From NCBI RefSeq assembly GCF_044383835.1, contig NZ_JBISEP010000008.1, positions 1 through 64,000 of the forward strand: 64,000 nucleotides of DNA, written 5' to 3'. The position numbers were made by a program, and so were the translations under genes. Below, one piece after another: positions 54,511 to 63,238 of this stretch. This DNA comes from Paraliobacillus sp044383835 (lineage in GTDB: Bacteria > Bacillota > Bacilli > Bacillales > Amphibacillaceae). Each line of letters starts with the position of its first letter. The stretch's first letter is position 1. The notes below the pieces were generated by a model. The model was not told where the DNA came from and searched no databases. It was given only the letters and a program-made list of their open reading frames with translations.

Positions 54511-55130
54511 TACCGTTTGTTGCTGATCCAACTGTGCATTTATACAACCTGCTGCTTGTTTTGAAGCATTATAAACAAGTGTTACCATGTCAAAATGGAC
54601 CTTCGCACGTTCACCAGTGCGATATCGGACATTATTGAGCTGAAAAAAACTCCTTTAGATAGGCGTTCACACGTTCCACATCCGTACGGCGTTTGAAAAT
54701 GTTTTTCCAAGCTATTGAACCACGGGCAGGCGCTGTGTATTACCTTAGATCTTGGCTTATTTTCACTTTGTAAACCTTTTGACAGATACCTTCGTTGGCT
54801 AAAGGACAGTCACTACATTCCTTTGGTCTTGTATATTTTAACGTTTCGTATTTAGGGTCGAAACTATCGTAACGATAGGAGTGCTCGCGAAAACAGGTGG
54901 GAGCACAGTGTTTGTCCTATCCAAGAAGTTCTCCTTCATTTCGCTTGTTGTATGCAATCACAGATTGATGCCCCATTCGATGCACTTGTTCGTAGATTGG
55001 CTCGTAATCTTATCCAACATCCATGGTGTGATAACGTAAGGATAAGAAGCCTAAGCGTTCTTGTGCAGTTTTCAGTAATGGGATGGAGGAGGTACTTCTT
55101 TTTTAGTCTCTTAAACTCGTTGTAGGACAA
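54511..55130 (-). pseudogene. IS1182-family transposase remnant
   Basis: Minus-strand frames give DYEPIYEQVHRMGHQSVIAY, KYETLKYTRPKECSDCPLAN and EGICQKVYKVKISQDLR, then GSIAWKNIFKRRTDVERVNA, YLKEFFQLNNVRYRTGERAK and a C-terminus VTLVYNASKQAAGCINAQLD. The cysteine pattern and ERVNAYLK with the catalytic Glu are IS1182 hallmarks. Stops and frame shifts occur in several places and the N-terminal half is missing. It lies directly outside the rlmH-bound island. Confidence 0.8.
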
Positions 55131-55242
55131 GGGCTAAGAATTATGAAATTCATTCAATTGGTAATTTAAAATAACGTTTTTACAAGACTTTATCTAACCA
55201 CTCTCTATTAATAACAATTTCCTCTTTTTGCTTTACCACTAT

Positions 55243-55259
55243 TTATGGTACGGTTCACC
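55243..55259. repeat. Distal attachment site (att) of the rlmH island
   Basis: TTATGGTACGGTTCACC is identical to the rlmH end at 63240-63256. Read on the minus strand it encodes G-E-P-Y-H-K followed by TAG, a preserved copy of the rlmH C-terminus where no rlmH body is present. This is the strongest sign of site-specific integration. Confidence 0.85.
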
Positions 55260-55269
55260 GTGGTGTATC

Positions 55270-55285
55270 TAAATGAGGTTTTTTA
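55270..55285. repeat. Terminal inverted repeat, distal end
   Basis: TAAATGAGGTTTTTTA is the inverse of TAAAAAATCTCATTTA at 63223-63238 with one mismatch. It lies 10 bases inside the att core on this side and overlaps the SIR2 gene stop codon. Confidence 0.75.
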
Positions 55286-57049
55286 AAATTTATTCTCCCC
55301 ATTTATATATGCTTCCAACAAACCATATCCACTGAACATCGATTGACTATTCAAATCTCCAACTAATTGGTTTAATGATTCTTTAAATATCTCTTTGTCC
55401 CCTTCGCATATCTCCAGAACTGACCACTGCTCATTTGAATAGCCATTTATTAAAAATTGAATCAAGTGGTTTCTATCATCCTTTAATCCAAATCTACCGC
55501 TAAAGTAACCGCTATGACCTAAAGAGCGACTCTTAATACTCCGTAAAAATTCAAAGATATCATAATAAATTGTATATTCCTCATCGTTGAACACTAGTTG
55601 GCTTTCTAAAAATACCTCTTTCATATACGGATAAATTAATACTTCTTCCATAGGTAAATGGAATCTACGTTCAGATTTAATGTAATCAAATAAACCATGA
55701 AGACCTCTACTTGGAGAAGTAAAACTTAAGAAATCTAATCTATTTTTAAAACTATCTCTGACCCTAGGTAATTTAAATACCTTTTCCAATAATTTATAAT
55801 TCCCACTTTTCACCAAAGAGATTCCAATACTATAAAAAGCTATTTGTAAAGGAATTTGTGGTAAGCACAATAATAATACATTACCACTGTGCTTATTTGT
55901 CGAAGTTAACCTCTCTAGTGTTTCAATAAGTAATTGGTCTTGTTCGGTTGTCTTTGCATAATAAGAAAGTAAAGCAAGTAAAATAGCAAGCTGCTTGGAT
56001 TTTTCTTTAATTTCATCCACCTTTTGGTCTACATATTCTTTAGAAACTTCAGCATTTGTATTAACTTTATTAACATATTCCGCTACCTTTAATGTTTCAT
56101 CAGTAATCATTTCTCTAATTTCAATTTCATCATTATTGGCTATATAGCGTTTTAATCGTTTTAATTTTACTTGAAGGTTATCAAGATTCACTTTCTTTAC
56201 TTCGGAGATGCTAATTACATTTGCACTTAATTCTCTAAAGAAGTGGTCTGCACCCGAACTATCAATTATGACAGAAGCATCTCTAAAATTTATTAACTCT
56301 TGAGCCTTCTCACCAACCTCTTTTGAAAATGAATGCCAATACCAAGAATATCTCCGTCCTTTTACGCTTTTAATAGTATCTCTTAAGGCTGTATCCCATT
56401 CAGCAGACCACCCCGATATTATCAATCCGTACTCATCAAATATTCTTTTTAGAATGTCAGTTAAAGAATCTGAATAACTCTCCAATTCATCTGTGATATT
56501 CTTAAATCTTGTATCTCTATAATCACCATGAATTTTTAAAACCGTACAATCAGCATGTGCTAATGGCTTCATTCCTTCTATGTCTGAATCATGGTAAAGT
56601 GTTTGGTACTGTATATTCAATTCATCTAATGCTTGTTCAATTAATCGGTCAAAGTTTGTGGTAACAATTACTTTTATATAACCCTGTTTTACTAATTCCG
56701 CTATTGCTTTATGTGCGTCCGTAGGAACTTTTCTTCCTTCCTCAATTTCTTCTTCAGTAGGCTCAAAAAATTCTTTTAATAATCCATTCCGCTCCGAAGA
56801 AGTCTTTGCTAACATACCTATTAGCTCGTCATATAAAGGCGCTTTACCAAAATTATCTTCATACCATTTAATTTCATCTTGTTCTTCCGCTCCATTTAAT
56901 AACATGATTCTTCTGCATAGTTCTTTTAACACACCCCACCCTGTAGGTATACTTGCAGAATATGATATACCCGAACCAAGCAATAAAGCATAAACACCTT
57001 TATTTGCTTCGACTGAAAACGACATTGACATTAATTTTTCATCCATCAT
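55283..57049 (-). CDS. SIR2-domain protein, probable anti-phage NADase
   Basis: 588 residues. N-terminal SIR2-like domain (about 15-285): nucleotide loop LLGSGISYSASIPTGW (residues 23-38), TTNFDRL (130-136), the catalytic-type His174 in LKIHGDYRD, and SGWSAEWDTALRD (212-224). The C-terminal 300 residues are helical and unlike histone-deacetylase sirtuins. Such SIR2_2 proteins (as in DSR, Thoeris ThsA and SIR2-HerA systems) destroy NAD+ to stop phage spread. No HerA, SLOG or TIR partner is present here. It is last in a short operon with three very small genes. TAGGAGGG precedes the ATG. Confidence 0.85.
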   Translation of the reverse strand: MMDEKLMSMSFSVEANKGVYALLLGSGISYSASIPTGWGVLKELCRRIMLLNGAEEQDEIKWYEDNFGKAPLYDELIGMLAKTSSERNGLLKEFFEPTEEEIEEGRKVPTDAHKAIAELVKQGYIKVIVTTNFDRLIEQALDELNIQYQTLYHDSDIEGMKPLAHADCTVLKIHGDYRDTRFKNITDELESYSDSLTDILKRIFDEYGLIISGWSAEWDTALRDTIKSVKGRRYSWYWHSFSKEVGEKAQELINFRDASVIIDSSGADHFFRELSANVISISEVKKVNLDNLQVKLKRLKRYIANNDEIEIREMITDETLKVAEYVNKVNTNAEVSKEYVDQKVDEIKEKSKQLAILLALLSYYAKTTEQDQLLIETLERLTSTNKHSGNVLLLCLPQIPLQIAFYSIGISLVKSGNYKLLEKVFKLPRVRDSFKNRLDFLSFTSPSRGLHGLFDYIKSERRFHLPMEEVLIYPYMKEVFLESQLVFNDEEYTIYYDIFEFLRSIKSRSLGHSGYFSGRFGLKDDRNHLIQFLINGYSNEQWSVLEICEGDKEIFKESLNQLVGDLNSQSMFSGYGLLEAYINGENKF

Positions 57050-57080
57050 AACGCCCTCCTAATCTATAATTTACGGTTAA

Positions 57081-57359
57081 TCATATATTGGGATTACTTT
57101 TTACCATATAGTAAAGTTGTACATCTTCATCACTAAGTATTCCTATTCTTAAAGCAATGAAACTTTCAAGCTTAACTTCCTCTGTAAATTCCAATTTAAA
57201 GTGGTTACTTACGAGTTTATTCAATTCTTCCTTTCCCTCCAATAATATCATAGCTTGATAGGATTCAAGTAAAAATTCATCCTCCAAATACTTAATAAAT
57301 TCATCTGGTAGTTCTTGATCTAATGCTAATAATTCCTTTATATTTTGAATTCTTTTCAT
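57081..57359 (-). CDS. Unknown 92-residue acidic protein beside SIR2
   Basis: 92 residues, mostly helical, strongly acidic in the first half (ELLALDQELPDEFIKYLEDE) and with a mid-protein EELNKL-rich stretch. It has a GGAGG site and ends 31 bases before the SIR2 start. No cysteines, no membrane segment, and no family recognised. The constant neighbourhood with a putative toxic NADase makes an inhibitor, sensor or adaptor role possible. That is inference from position only. Confidence 0.6.
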   Translation of the reverse strand: MKRIQNIKELLALDQELPDEFIKYLEDEFLLESYQAMILLEGKEELNKLVSNHFKLEFTEEVKLESFIALRIGILSDEDVQLYYMVKSNPNI

Positions 57360-57374
57360 TTAATTTTCCTCCAT

Positions 57375-57464
57375 TTATTTTTGGGTATATTCCGTAACCA
57401 CACAGACAACTATTCCAACAACAGTACCTAATAAGAAATATGGCAATATAATTACCCCCTTCAT
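57375..57464 (-). CDS. Tiny membrane protein (29 residues) in the SIR2 operon
   Basis: ATG at 57464 is preceded by TTGGAGGGCTG, a good site. The product is a single membrane helix (VIILPYFLLGTVVGIVVCVV) followed by TEYTQK. It ends 16 bases before the 92-residue gene. Small single-helix proteins occur as phage sensors, holin-like toxins or anchors. Nothing in the sequence decides among these. The strong site argues against chance. Confidence 0.5.
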   Translation of the reverse strand: MKGVIILPYFLLGTVVGIVVCVVTEYTQK

Positions 57465-57486
57465 TTTTTCAGCCCTCCAAAAGCTT

Positions 57487-57585
57487 TTAGGCTCGAAATC
57501 TATCATCTTTAAATCCTTTTTTAGCCAATGCATAAATAGATATCCCAAATGCAACCCCTGCCTTAAATAAATCAATTGGTGACAT
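57487..57585 (-). CDS. Tiny protein (32 residues) heading the SIR2 operon
   Basis: ATG at 57585 follows AAGGAGGTGATGTT, an almost perfect ribosome site. It encodes a 32-residue peptide with SPIDLFKAGVAFGISIYALA as an amphipathic or membrane helix and a basic tail KKGFKDDRFRA. It is 22 bases upstream of the next tiny gene. The conserved-looking arrangement of two helix peptides before a SIR2 gene is unusual. Function unknown. Confidence 0.5.
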   Translation of the reverse strand: MSPIDLFKAGVAFGISIYALAKKGFKDDRFRA

Positions 57586-57697
57586 AACATCACCTCCTTT
57601 CTTAATCAAACACAAATAAACTGCAACTATCATAGTCCCGGTTAGAAATTTCCTATTGAGTTTTTCAGTTATACTATTTAGTATTCTTGTAACATAC

Positions 57698-57988
57698 TCA
57701 AATAAAGCTTATAGGGTTTACTAACTCACCATTCTTTAAAAGACCAATTCCAAAATCCTTTACACCCCTTTTGTCCTGTAACAAACACACGATGTTATTT
57801 AGACCACTATCATAATAAAATAACCAACATGTTATAGGTTCAGTAATTTCTTTCGGGATGATAGCCTTAAGGTGTTCATTTGGAATATCCTGCACTGATA
57901 CTAGTCTTACATCGACTTTCCAATCATTATGCGCTAAGTGTGGATGATGTTTGGCCATATAGTTTCTAAATACATTAATAACACTCAT
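57698..57988 (-). CDS. Unknown 96-residue protein in the rlmH island
   Basis: 96 residues, soluble, with NVFRNYMAKHHPHLAHNDWK at the start and a beta-rich end (WLFYYDSGLNNIVCLLQ, FGIGLLKNGELV). AAGGAGC precedes the ATG. It lies between the recombinase and the SIR2 operon, where SCC elements often carry small DUF genes, but it does not look like DUF950, DUF960 or DUF1643. No function can be suggested. Confidence 0.6.
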   Translation of the reverse strand: MSVINVFRNYMAKHHPHLAHNDWKVDVRLVSVQDIPNEHLKAIIPKEITEPITCWLFYYDSGLNNIVCLLQDKRGVKDFGIGLLKNGELVNPISFI

Positions 57989-58063
57989 AAATTTTACGCT
58001 CCTTTTTATAGGTCAATTAAAATAGAAAAAGGAGGAGCAAATTCATCCGTTAATTGTGAAGTG

Positions 58064-59522
58064 TTATGCTACTTCTTTATTTAGTTGTATTTGTATGCTA
58101 TCAATCTTTCTATCTTCTGAAATAGTAATTTTGTGAATCAGGAGATGCAACAACTTTTTACGTTGTTCTGGTGTTAAAGCATTCCTATATACAGTCATAA
58201 AGTTCTGCATGATTTCTTTAACTACTTCATGATTAACATTTGGAATACCGCCATGTCCTATTTGTTCTTCAATAGGAGATAGCCGTTCTTCCAGACGTTC
58301 CCTTTCGTTATCAAGATTAGTTAATTGACTAGTAAGGTCACCTTTACTAATCACTTCATCTACATATAACCTTAAGTATTTATCTTTTTTAGATTGGATA
58401 GCAGAAAGTGATTTTTTCAGCATTTCATATTCTTTCTGTCGCGGTAATATGCCATCCTCATTCTTTTGATTAATTCTCTCTACAATTTGTTCAATCAGCA
58501 CATCATTACTGGCTAAATTTGCTAACCTTTGAAGAACATATTCATCAGCATACTCTGTTCTTACACCATTTGATCGACACACTGCTGCTCCTTTATTTTT
58601 CCATGCCCCACAAACATAGTATTCGAGTACACGCTTCCTTCCATCTTTGTTTCGATTGGTCGTTCTCCCCAATACCATGCCCGAGCCACATACTGGACAT
58701 TTTAAGATACCTGTCAGTGGAAATTCACCGCTATGAATTCTATTTGGTTTACCAGTACGGCTTTTCATAATACTTTTAGTCTGTTCCCAAATATTATCCG
58801 ATATAATTGGTTCATGTTGACCTTTTACAATGACTGGATTCGGATTTATATTATTTCTTCTCTTTTCACTCCAGTCCCGTCTGACGTTGTACCTGATAAA
58901 TCCAGCATATAAAGGATTACATAGAATGGTTTTAATACCGTTTATAGAAAATGCTTTATTTTTCTTAGTTTTATAACCCTCTTTATTTAGACGGTTTGCA
59001 ATGGACTTATATCCGTTTCCCTGGACATACAATTCAAATATCTTTCGCACTACAATTGCTTCTTCTTCATTGATTATGAGTTTAGATATTTTTCTTTTTC
59101 GATTATCACTAGGGAAACTTACTACGTCATATCCAAGGACTTGTCCACCATTCCAAGAACCTTCCTTAGCCCTTGCAATTATCGACAATAGTGAGAAGGT
59201 CAACACTTTTTCTTGAGAGTCGATTCATTTTCCACACTAACACAATATCAAAGCACTTCTGATTAGCGTCATACAGTAGTTGCTGAATGGCTGGTCTGCC
59301 CTTAATATTCTTACCTCTTATTCCTCTATCAATATATTCGTTATAGATTGTATATCCTTCTCGCTCACACCATTCTCTTAAAACATTTATCTGCTCGTCA
59401 ATACTGTAACCTTCTTCAGCTTGTTCTACAGTAGATACACGAGCATACAGAGCGACACGTTTCTATGTTCCATTTTGGTTATTTAGCTCAAGCTGGTCTA
59501 GTGGATTAATTAGTTGATTCAC
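58064..59522 (-). pseudogene. Large serine recombinase, decayed
   Basis: From a GTG at 59522 the frame reads NQLINPLDQLELNNQNGT, a TAG, then KRVALYARVSTVEQAEEGYS with the catalytic Ser in ARVST and CFDIVLVWKMNRLSRKSVDL. After LLTIVDN about 50 residues (the loop normally reaching ARAKEG) are missing and the frame changes. The open part then runs from 59206: GSWNGGQVLGYDVV, the recombinase domain, the zinc ribbon CPVCGSGM...CGAWKNKG...C, and a coiled coil (380 codons). One nonsense codon, a deletion and a frameshift make it inactive. Such recombinases (Ccr-like) insert SCC elements at rlmH. Confidence 0.88.
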
Positions 59523-59637
59523 CCTTTTTCTCCCCCTCATTTTGCGTTGATTGATTAGTCAAATAGCTTTTGACCATTTCTGCTAATATGTCTACAAGAG
59601 TTTGATATTTGTATTCTTGTGTATCTTCCATATTCAT
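59506..59637 (-). CDS. Small ORF (43 residues) between radC-like and recombinase genes
   Basis: ATG at 59637 follows GGAGGTGATGAAATTAGC. It reads MNMEDTQEYKYQTLVDILAE then MVKSYLTNQSTQNEGEKKGE and overlaps the beginning of the recombinase frame. The same order (RadC-like, short protein, serine recombinase) is common on Bacillaceae elements. It is intact, unlike both neighbours. Confidence 0.55.
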   Translation of the reverse strand: MNMEDTQEYKYQTLVDILAEMVKSYLTNQSTQNEGEKKGESTN

Positions 59638-59924
59638 GCTAATTTCATCACCTCCCTAGGATGTACTATACTGGCGTTTAGGCTTCCAATGTGGCATACA
59701 TTAATCGATACTGGTTGGTTCTTCGTATCAAGTGAGGCTACAATGAAATGCTCACGGTCTTTATCAGCAAGGAGCAATTTCATTAATCGGTAACCATCTT
59801 CAGGTGACCTTACTGAACGTTCCTTGTACAGAAGACTTGATTCCTTCACTAGCTATAAAGAGACGATATTTACTCGTTTTGCAGGAATTTTAAAGCTTTT
59901 AAGCTCATTTAGTTTTTCACTCAT
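59634..59924 (-). pseudogene. RadC-like (JAB/MPN) protein, truncated
   Basis: ATG at 59924 follows GGAGGTC. It reads MSEKLNELKSFKIPAKRVNI then VSL, a TAG, and LVKESSLLYKERSVRSPEDG and further to VNVCHIGSLNASIVHPREV-like sequence, ending MKLA. The MPN catalytic part with HNHPSGD is gone, so the 3' half is deleted. RadC-like proteins of this kind are typical of mobile elements and plasmids. The TAG replaces what is probably a Lys codon. Confidence 0.78.
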
Positions 59925-60230
59925 TTTTGACCTCCGTTTTTACCAGTTATGATTTAAATCAAGTAAATAATATATATTTATAAATTTTCTAGTTACGGAT
60001 AATGGGGTAATAGAAAAGGCAAAATAAAATATTCTTTTATAGAAGTTTATGGTATAATAAGAACAAGCGTTCCCTGCAGTTCCAAAAATATACACCCTTA
60101 TTAAATATATATTATTTTCCTAATAGTTAATAAGGGGGGGAGCTTTGTCTAATGATAATAATTTCTCATTAATTTTGTCTGTAAAAATGATATAATATTA
60201 AATTGGTACCTAAACAAGGAGGTTTCATAA
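59925..60230. other. Divergent promoter region inside the island
   Basis: About 305 bases between the radC-like remnant and the methyltransferase gene. TATAAT at 60191-60196 fits a -10 for the methyltransferase, with a weak -35. AT-rich repeats TATATATTTATAAATTTT and the GGGGGGG run at 60134-60140 are noticeable but unexplained. Confidence 0.4.
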
Positions 60231-62477
60231 ATGGAACAATTGTCGTTTACCGACCTTGATGAAATTCAAAGTGATAATAAACTTTCAAGTTTTTCCTTAC
60301 AAAATCCATCAATTCTTGAAGACTTTCCTTTTGATGAGATATATGAAGTTTCTCGTAAGGAGGCAAGTAGGAAAAAACCTATATTTTTTATTCATAAATA
60401 CTTCGCTAGAAGAACAACTTGTAATTTTAGATTGGCACTTCTAAGTCTTCTATTTGAAGGAGAAACTGATATTTGGAGTAAGTTCTATGATTCAAATCAG
60501 CTTTCTAAAGAAGATAGCCTTACAATTTTAGACCCTTTTATGGGTGGGGGAACAACTATTTTTGAATCTCTTAGGATTGGTGCTAATGTGATTGGTAATG
60601 ATTTACAACCTCTTTCTAGGTTAGTAACAGAAGCTGAGGTGCGTCCTTTAGATGAAAAAAGGCTGAAAAGGCAACTTGACATATTGGATAAAAGAGTAGG
60701 GAAAAAAATAAAATCCTACTTTAAAACAGACTGTCCACAATGTGATAAAGAAGCGGATGTTATGTATAACTTCCACGTAAAACAGGCTCTATCACCCACT
60801 TCAGGCAGAATTCATGACCTTTATTCAAGTTTTATAATTGTATCTAAAAAGGGAACTTATACTTTGTGTTGTCCTAAATGTAACTCGCTCTTTAAGAATG
60901 ATTTTCAAAATGGACAGGCAGATTGCCCTAACTGTAATTATAAAATTGATTCTCCTAATGACGGTTTTGTAAAAAGAGGAGAATATACATGTCCTGAGAC
61001 TGGGGAAAGCTTTATGTTAAGAGATTTAGACAGCTCAACTGGTTATCCAAAGAAAACCAAACTTATTGCACAAGAATATTATTGCACTCACTGTAAAAGC
61101 CATGACTATAAAGAAGTTACCGAAAAGGACTTAAGTATACATGAATCTGCATTGAGGGATTTCCAAGAACTAGAGAAGGATTTAATTCTTCCTGAACAGG
61201 AAATACCTGCTGGTTACAACACTAACCAAATGATAAATCATGGTTATGGGAAATTTAGGGATTTATTTACTGATAAGCAATTATTATGTTTGGGGTTACT
61301 TTTAAAAGAGATTGACTCTCTGGAAGATGAGGAATCAAAGTTTTGGCTTATGGTAGCTTTCTCAGCTCAACTAGAGATGAATAATACATTTTGTAGATAT
61401 CAACATAATGCCTCTAAGATATCTAACATATTTTTCAATCATGCATATGTTCCAATTAGTATGCCTGTTGAAAATAATATTTGGGGAACTAAATTAGGCA
61501 CTGGAACTTTCATAAAAGGAGTAAATAAAATAATAAAAGGTAAAGCTTTTAATAACAACATATATGATATTTCCGTTTCTAATGGGAAATCTGGAAAGAT
61601 TTTTTCAAAAGATAAGGTCAATGCAATTCCAGTAACTAATTATAAAAAGCTTGATAAAGGAAATCCATTAATTACAAATGTAGATTCCAGAAATCTAGAG
61701 CATATTCCTTCTAATTCCGTTGATGTTATTCTTACAGACCCTCCATATGGTAGTAATGTAATGTACTCTGAATTAATAGACTTTTTTCATGTGTGGATTA
61801 GTTCTACAGACTTTGGAAAGGATAATGGATTTATTACTCCTACTTCACCAAAAACAGAGGAAGTCATAGTTAATAATGTTCAAAAGAAAACTTATGACGA
61901 CTATGCGGACGGATTAACGGAAATCTTCCAAGAAGGCAATAGAACACTTAAGGATGAGGGATACTTAATGTTTACCTTCCATGACAACAGTCTTAATGGA
62001 TGGATTTCAGTAATTAAGTCCCTAATCCAATCAAATTTTGAATTGGTAGCAGCCTATCCAATCCACTCTGAGACAAGAACTGGGGCTCATACATCAGCAA
62101 AAAATTCTATTGCATTTGATATCTTTTTAGTTTGTAGAAAAAAACATAATATTCCTGAAAGTGACTTCTCATTTTCTACAATTGAAGCTAATGCTTTAAA
62201 AATTACTAACAACTTTGTTGAAAGGCTTAATAATATTAATGCAGAAATAACTATAAGGGATATTGAAAATATTTTCATATCACAATTCTTCGTAAGTTGT
62301 TTCTCATATCATTTTTCTAGTTGGGATACATTGGACAATATTATTATTCAAATAAAATCTATACTGAAACAACTTGATGAAGTTTTTAATGACTATAATA
62401 TTGTAGAAAAAAGAACTGGCTGGTGGTCTAACACTCAAGGAAAGGTATTTTTACAATCACTTTTAAATGCGAAATAA
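60231..62477 (+). CDS. DNA methyltransferase of a type II restriction-modification system
   Basis: 748 residues, large for a type II enzyme. Motif I is DPFMGGGTTIFES (101-113) and motif IV DPPYGS (503-508), an amino-methyltransferase pattern (N4-cytosine or N6-adenine) of the DUF1156-like branch with motif I before IV and a long insert. The insert holds zinc-ribbon pairs: CPQC (168-171), CCPKC and CPNC (213-235) and YCTHC (284-288). An AAGGAGG site precedes the ATG. The ScaI-type endonuclease gene follows directly, so the target is probably AGTACT. It is the protective partner. Confidence 0.87.
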   Translation: MEQLSFTDLDEIQSDNKLSSFSLQNPSILEDFPFDEIYEVSRKEASRKKPIFFIHKYFARRTTCNFRLALLSLLFEGETDIWSKFYDSNQLSKEDSLTILDPFMGGGTTIFESLRIGANVIGNDLQPLSRLVTEAEVRPLDEKRLKRQLDILDKRVGKKIKSYFKTDCPQCDKEADVMYNFHVKQALSPTSGRIHDLYSSFIIVSKKGTYTLCCPKCNSLFKNDFQNGQADCPNCNYKIDSPNDGFVKRGEYTCPETGESFMLRDLDSSTGYPKKTKLIAQEYYCTHCKSHDYKEVTEKDLSIHESALRDFQELEKDLILPEQEIPAGYNTNQMINHGYGKFRDLFTDKQLLCLGLLLKEIDSLEDEESKFWLMVAFSAQLEMNNTFCRYQHNASKISNIFFNHAYVPISMPVENNIWGTKLGTGTFIKGVNKIIKGKAFNNNIYDISVSNGKSGKIFSKDKVNAIPVTNYKKLDKGNPLITNVDSRNLEHIPSNSVDVILTDPPYGSNVMYSELIDFFHVWISSTDFGKDNGFITPTSPKTEEVIVNNVQKKTYDDYADGLTEIFQEGNRTLKDEGYLMFTFHDNSLNGWISVIKSLIQSNFELVAAYPIHSETRTGAHTSAKNSIAFDIFLVCRKKHNIPESDFSFSTIEANALKITNNFVERLNNINAEITIRDIENIFISQFFVSCFSYHFSSWDTLDNIIIQIKSILKQLDEVFNDYNIVEKRTGWWSNTQGKVFLQSLLNAK

Positions 62478-62585
62478 TTTTTAAAATCACTCTATAAATG
62501 GGTGGTTTTTTTTTTGAACTTTAAACAACATAGTTATTTCCATGTTACAATTGACTATAAAACAATGGAAAGGAACTATTTTATT

Positions 62586-63188
62586 ATGAAGTCACCTTAT
62601 GAAGAGCAACCTATAGAAGCATGGGTTGATATAACTAAAGAAATTGTCAATGAGCATCCGCTAGATTTTGATGTAATTACTAGTGTTGTTTTAGAAGCCT
62701 GGGAGAGAATCCTAGATACTAAAATCGGAGGGGAACTGGAAATTGGAAAAGATGTATTTCCAAGTCCTCAGATTATGGGGAATTACCTTCATGAGTTAAT
62801 ACCTGCTTTGCTTAGTAGAAAGTATCCTGAAAAGTGGAGAAAAGAAATAATTAAAGAGGATAAGGATGTAGTATATATTCCAGACACTGACTATTCTGTT
62901 GAAATTAAAACGTCCTCTAATGCGTATAATGTTTTTGGAAATAGAAGTTATGGACAAGAAAACAGTAAAAATAACTCTGGAAAGTCTAAATCAGGTTACT
63001 ATATCACCGTTAATTTTGAAAAGTTTAATAATAGTAAGCCCGATTACAAACCAAAAATTAAAAAAATACGATTCGGTTGGATTGACCATACCGATTGGAA
63101 AGCTCAAAAATCAGCAACTGGTCAAGCAGCTCCTTTATCAAAAGAAGCTCGGGAGAATAAGCTAATCCTTTTGTATGAAAGTAAGTAA
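62586..63188 (+). CDS. ScaI-family type II restriction endonuclease
   Basis: 200 residues from the ATG at 62586, which has AAAGGAAC upstream. The frame reaches back to a GTG at 62502 without a site. VEIKTSSN (after VYIPDTDYS) looks like the PD-(D/E)xK core, with D in DTDYSVE and ExK in EIK. NVFGNRSYGQENSKNN and GYYITVNFEKF are strong ScaI-family sequences. ScaI cuts AGT^ACT. It is 108 bases behind the methyltransferase gene in the same direction. A shared terminator with rlmH follows. Confidence 0.85.
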   Translation: MKSPYEEQPIEAWVDITKEIVNEHPLDFDVITSVVLEAWERILDTKIGGELEIGKDVFPSPQIMGNYLHELIPALLSRKYPEKWRKEIIKEDKDVVYIPDTDYSVEIKTSSNAYNVFGNRSYGQENSKNNSGKSKSGYYITVNFEKFNNSKPDYKPKIKKIRFGWIDHTDWKAQKSATGQAAPLSKEARENKLILLYESK

Positions 63189-63193
63189 AAAAC

Positions 63194-63216
63194 AAAGGCA
63201 CTTAAAAAGTGCCTTA
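63194..63216. terminator. Bidirectional terminator between endonuclease gene and rlmH
   Basis: AAGGCACTT and AAGTGCCTT pair around a 3-base A loop and have A/T runs on both sides. It separates convergent transcription of the island cargo and rlmH. Confidence 0.75.
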
Positions 63217-63222
63217 TCTTAA

Positions 63223-63238
63223 TAAAAAATCTCATTTA
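63223..63238. repeat. Terminal inverted repeat, rlmH end
   Basis: TAAAAAATCTCATTTA pairs with the inverse at 55270-55285 (15 of 16). It lies directly beside the rlmH stop codon. Confidence 0.75.

Noticed and set aside
55283..57049. Thoeris or SIR2-HerA system
   Set aside because: No TIR-domain ThsB and no HerA ATPase gene are nearby, and the C-terminal half is not a SLOG domain.
57375..57593. 72-codon continuous ORF upstream of the 92-residue gene
   Set aside because: Its first 40 codons are in the wrong frame for the strong ribosome sites. The two separate tiny genes with their own sites explain the stretch better.
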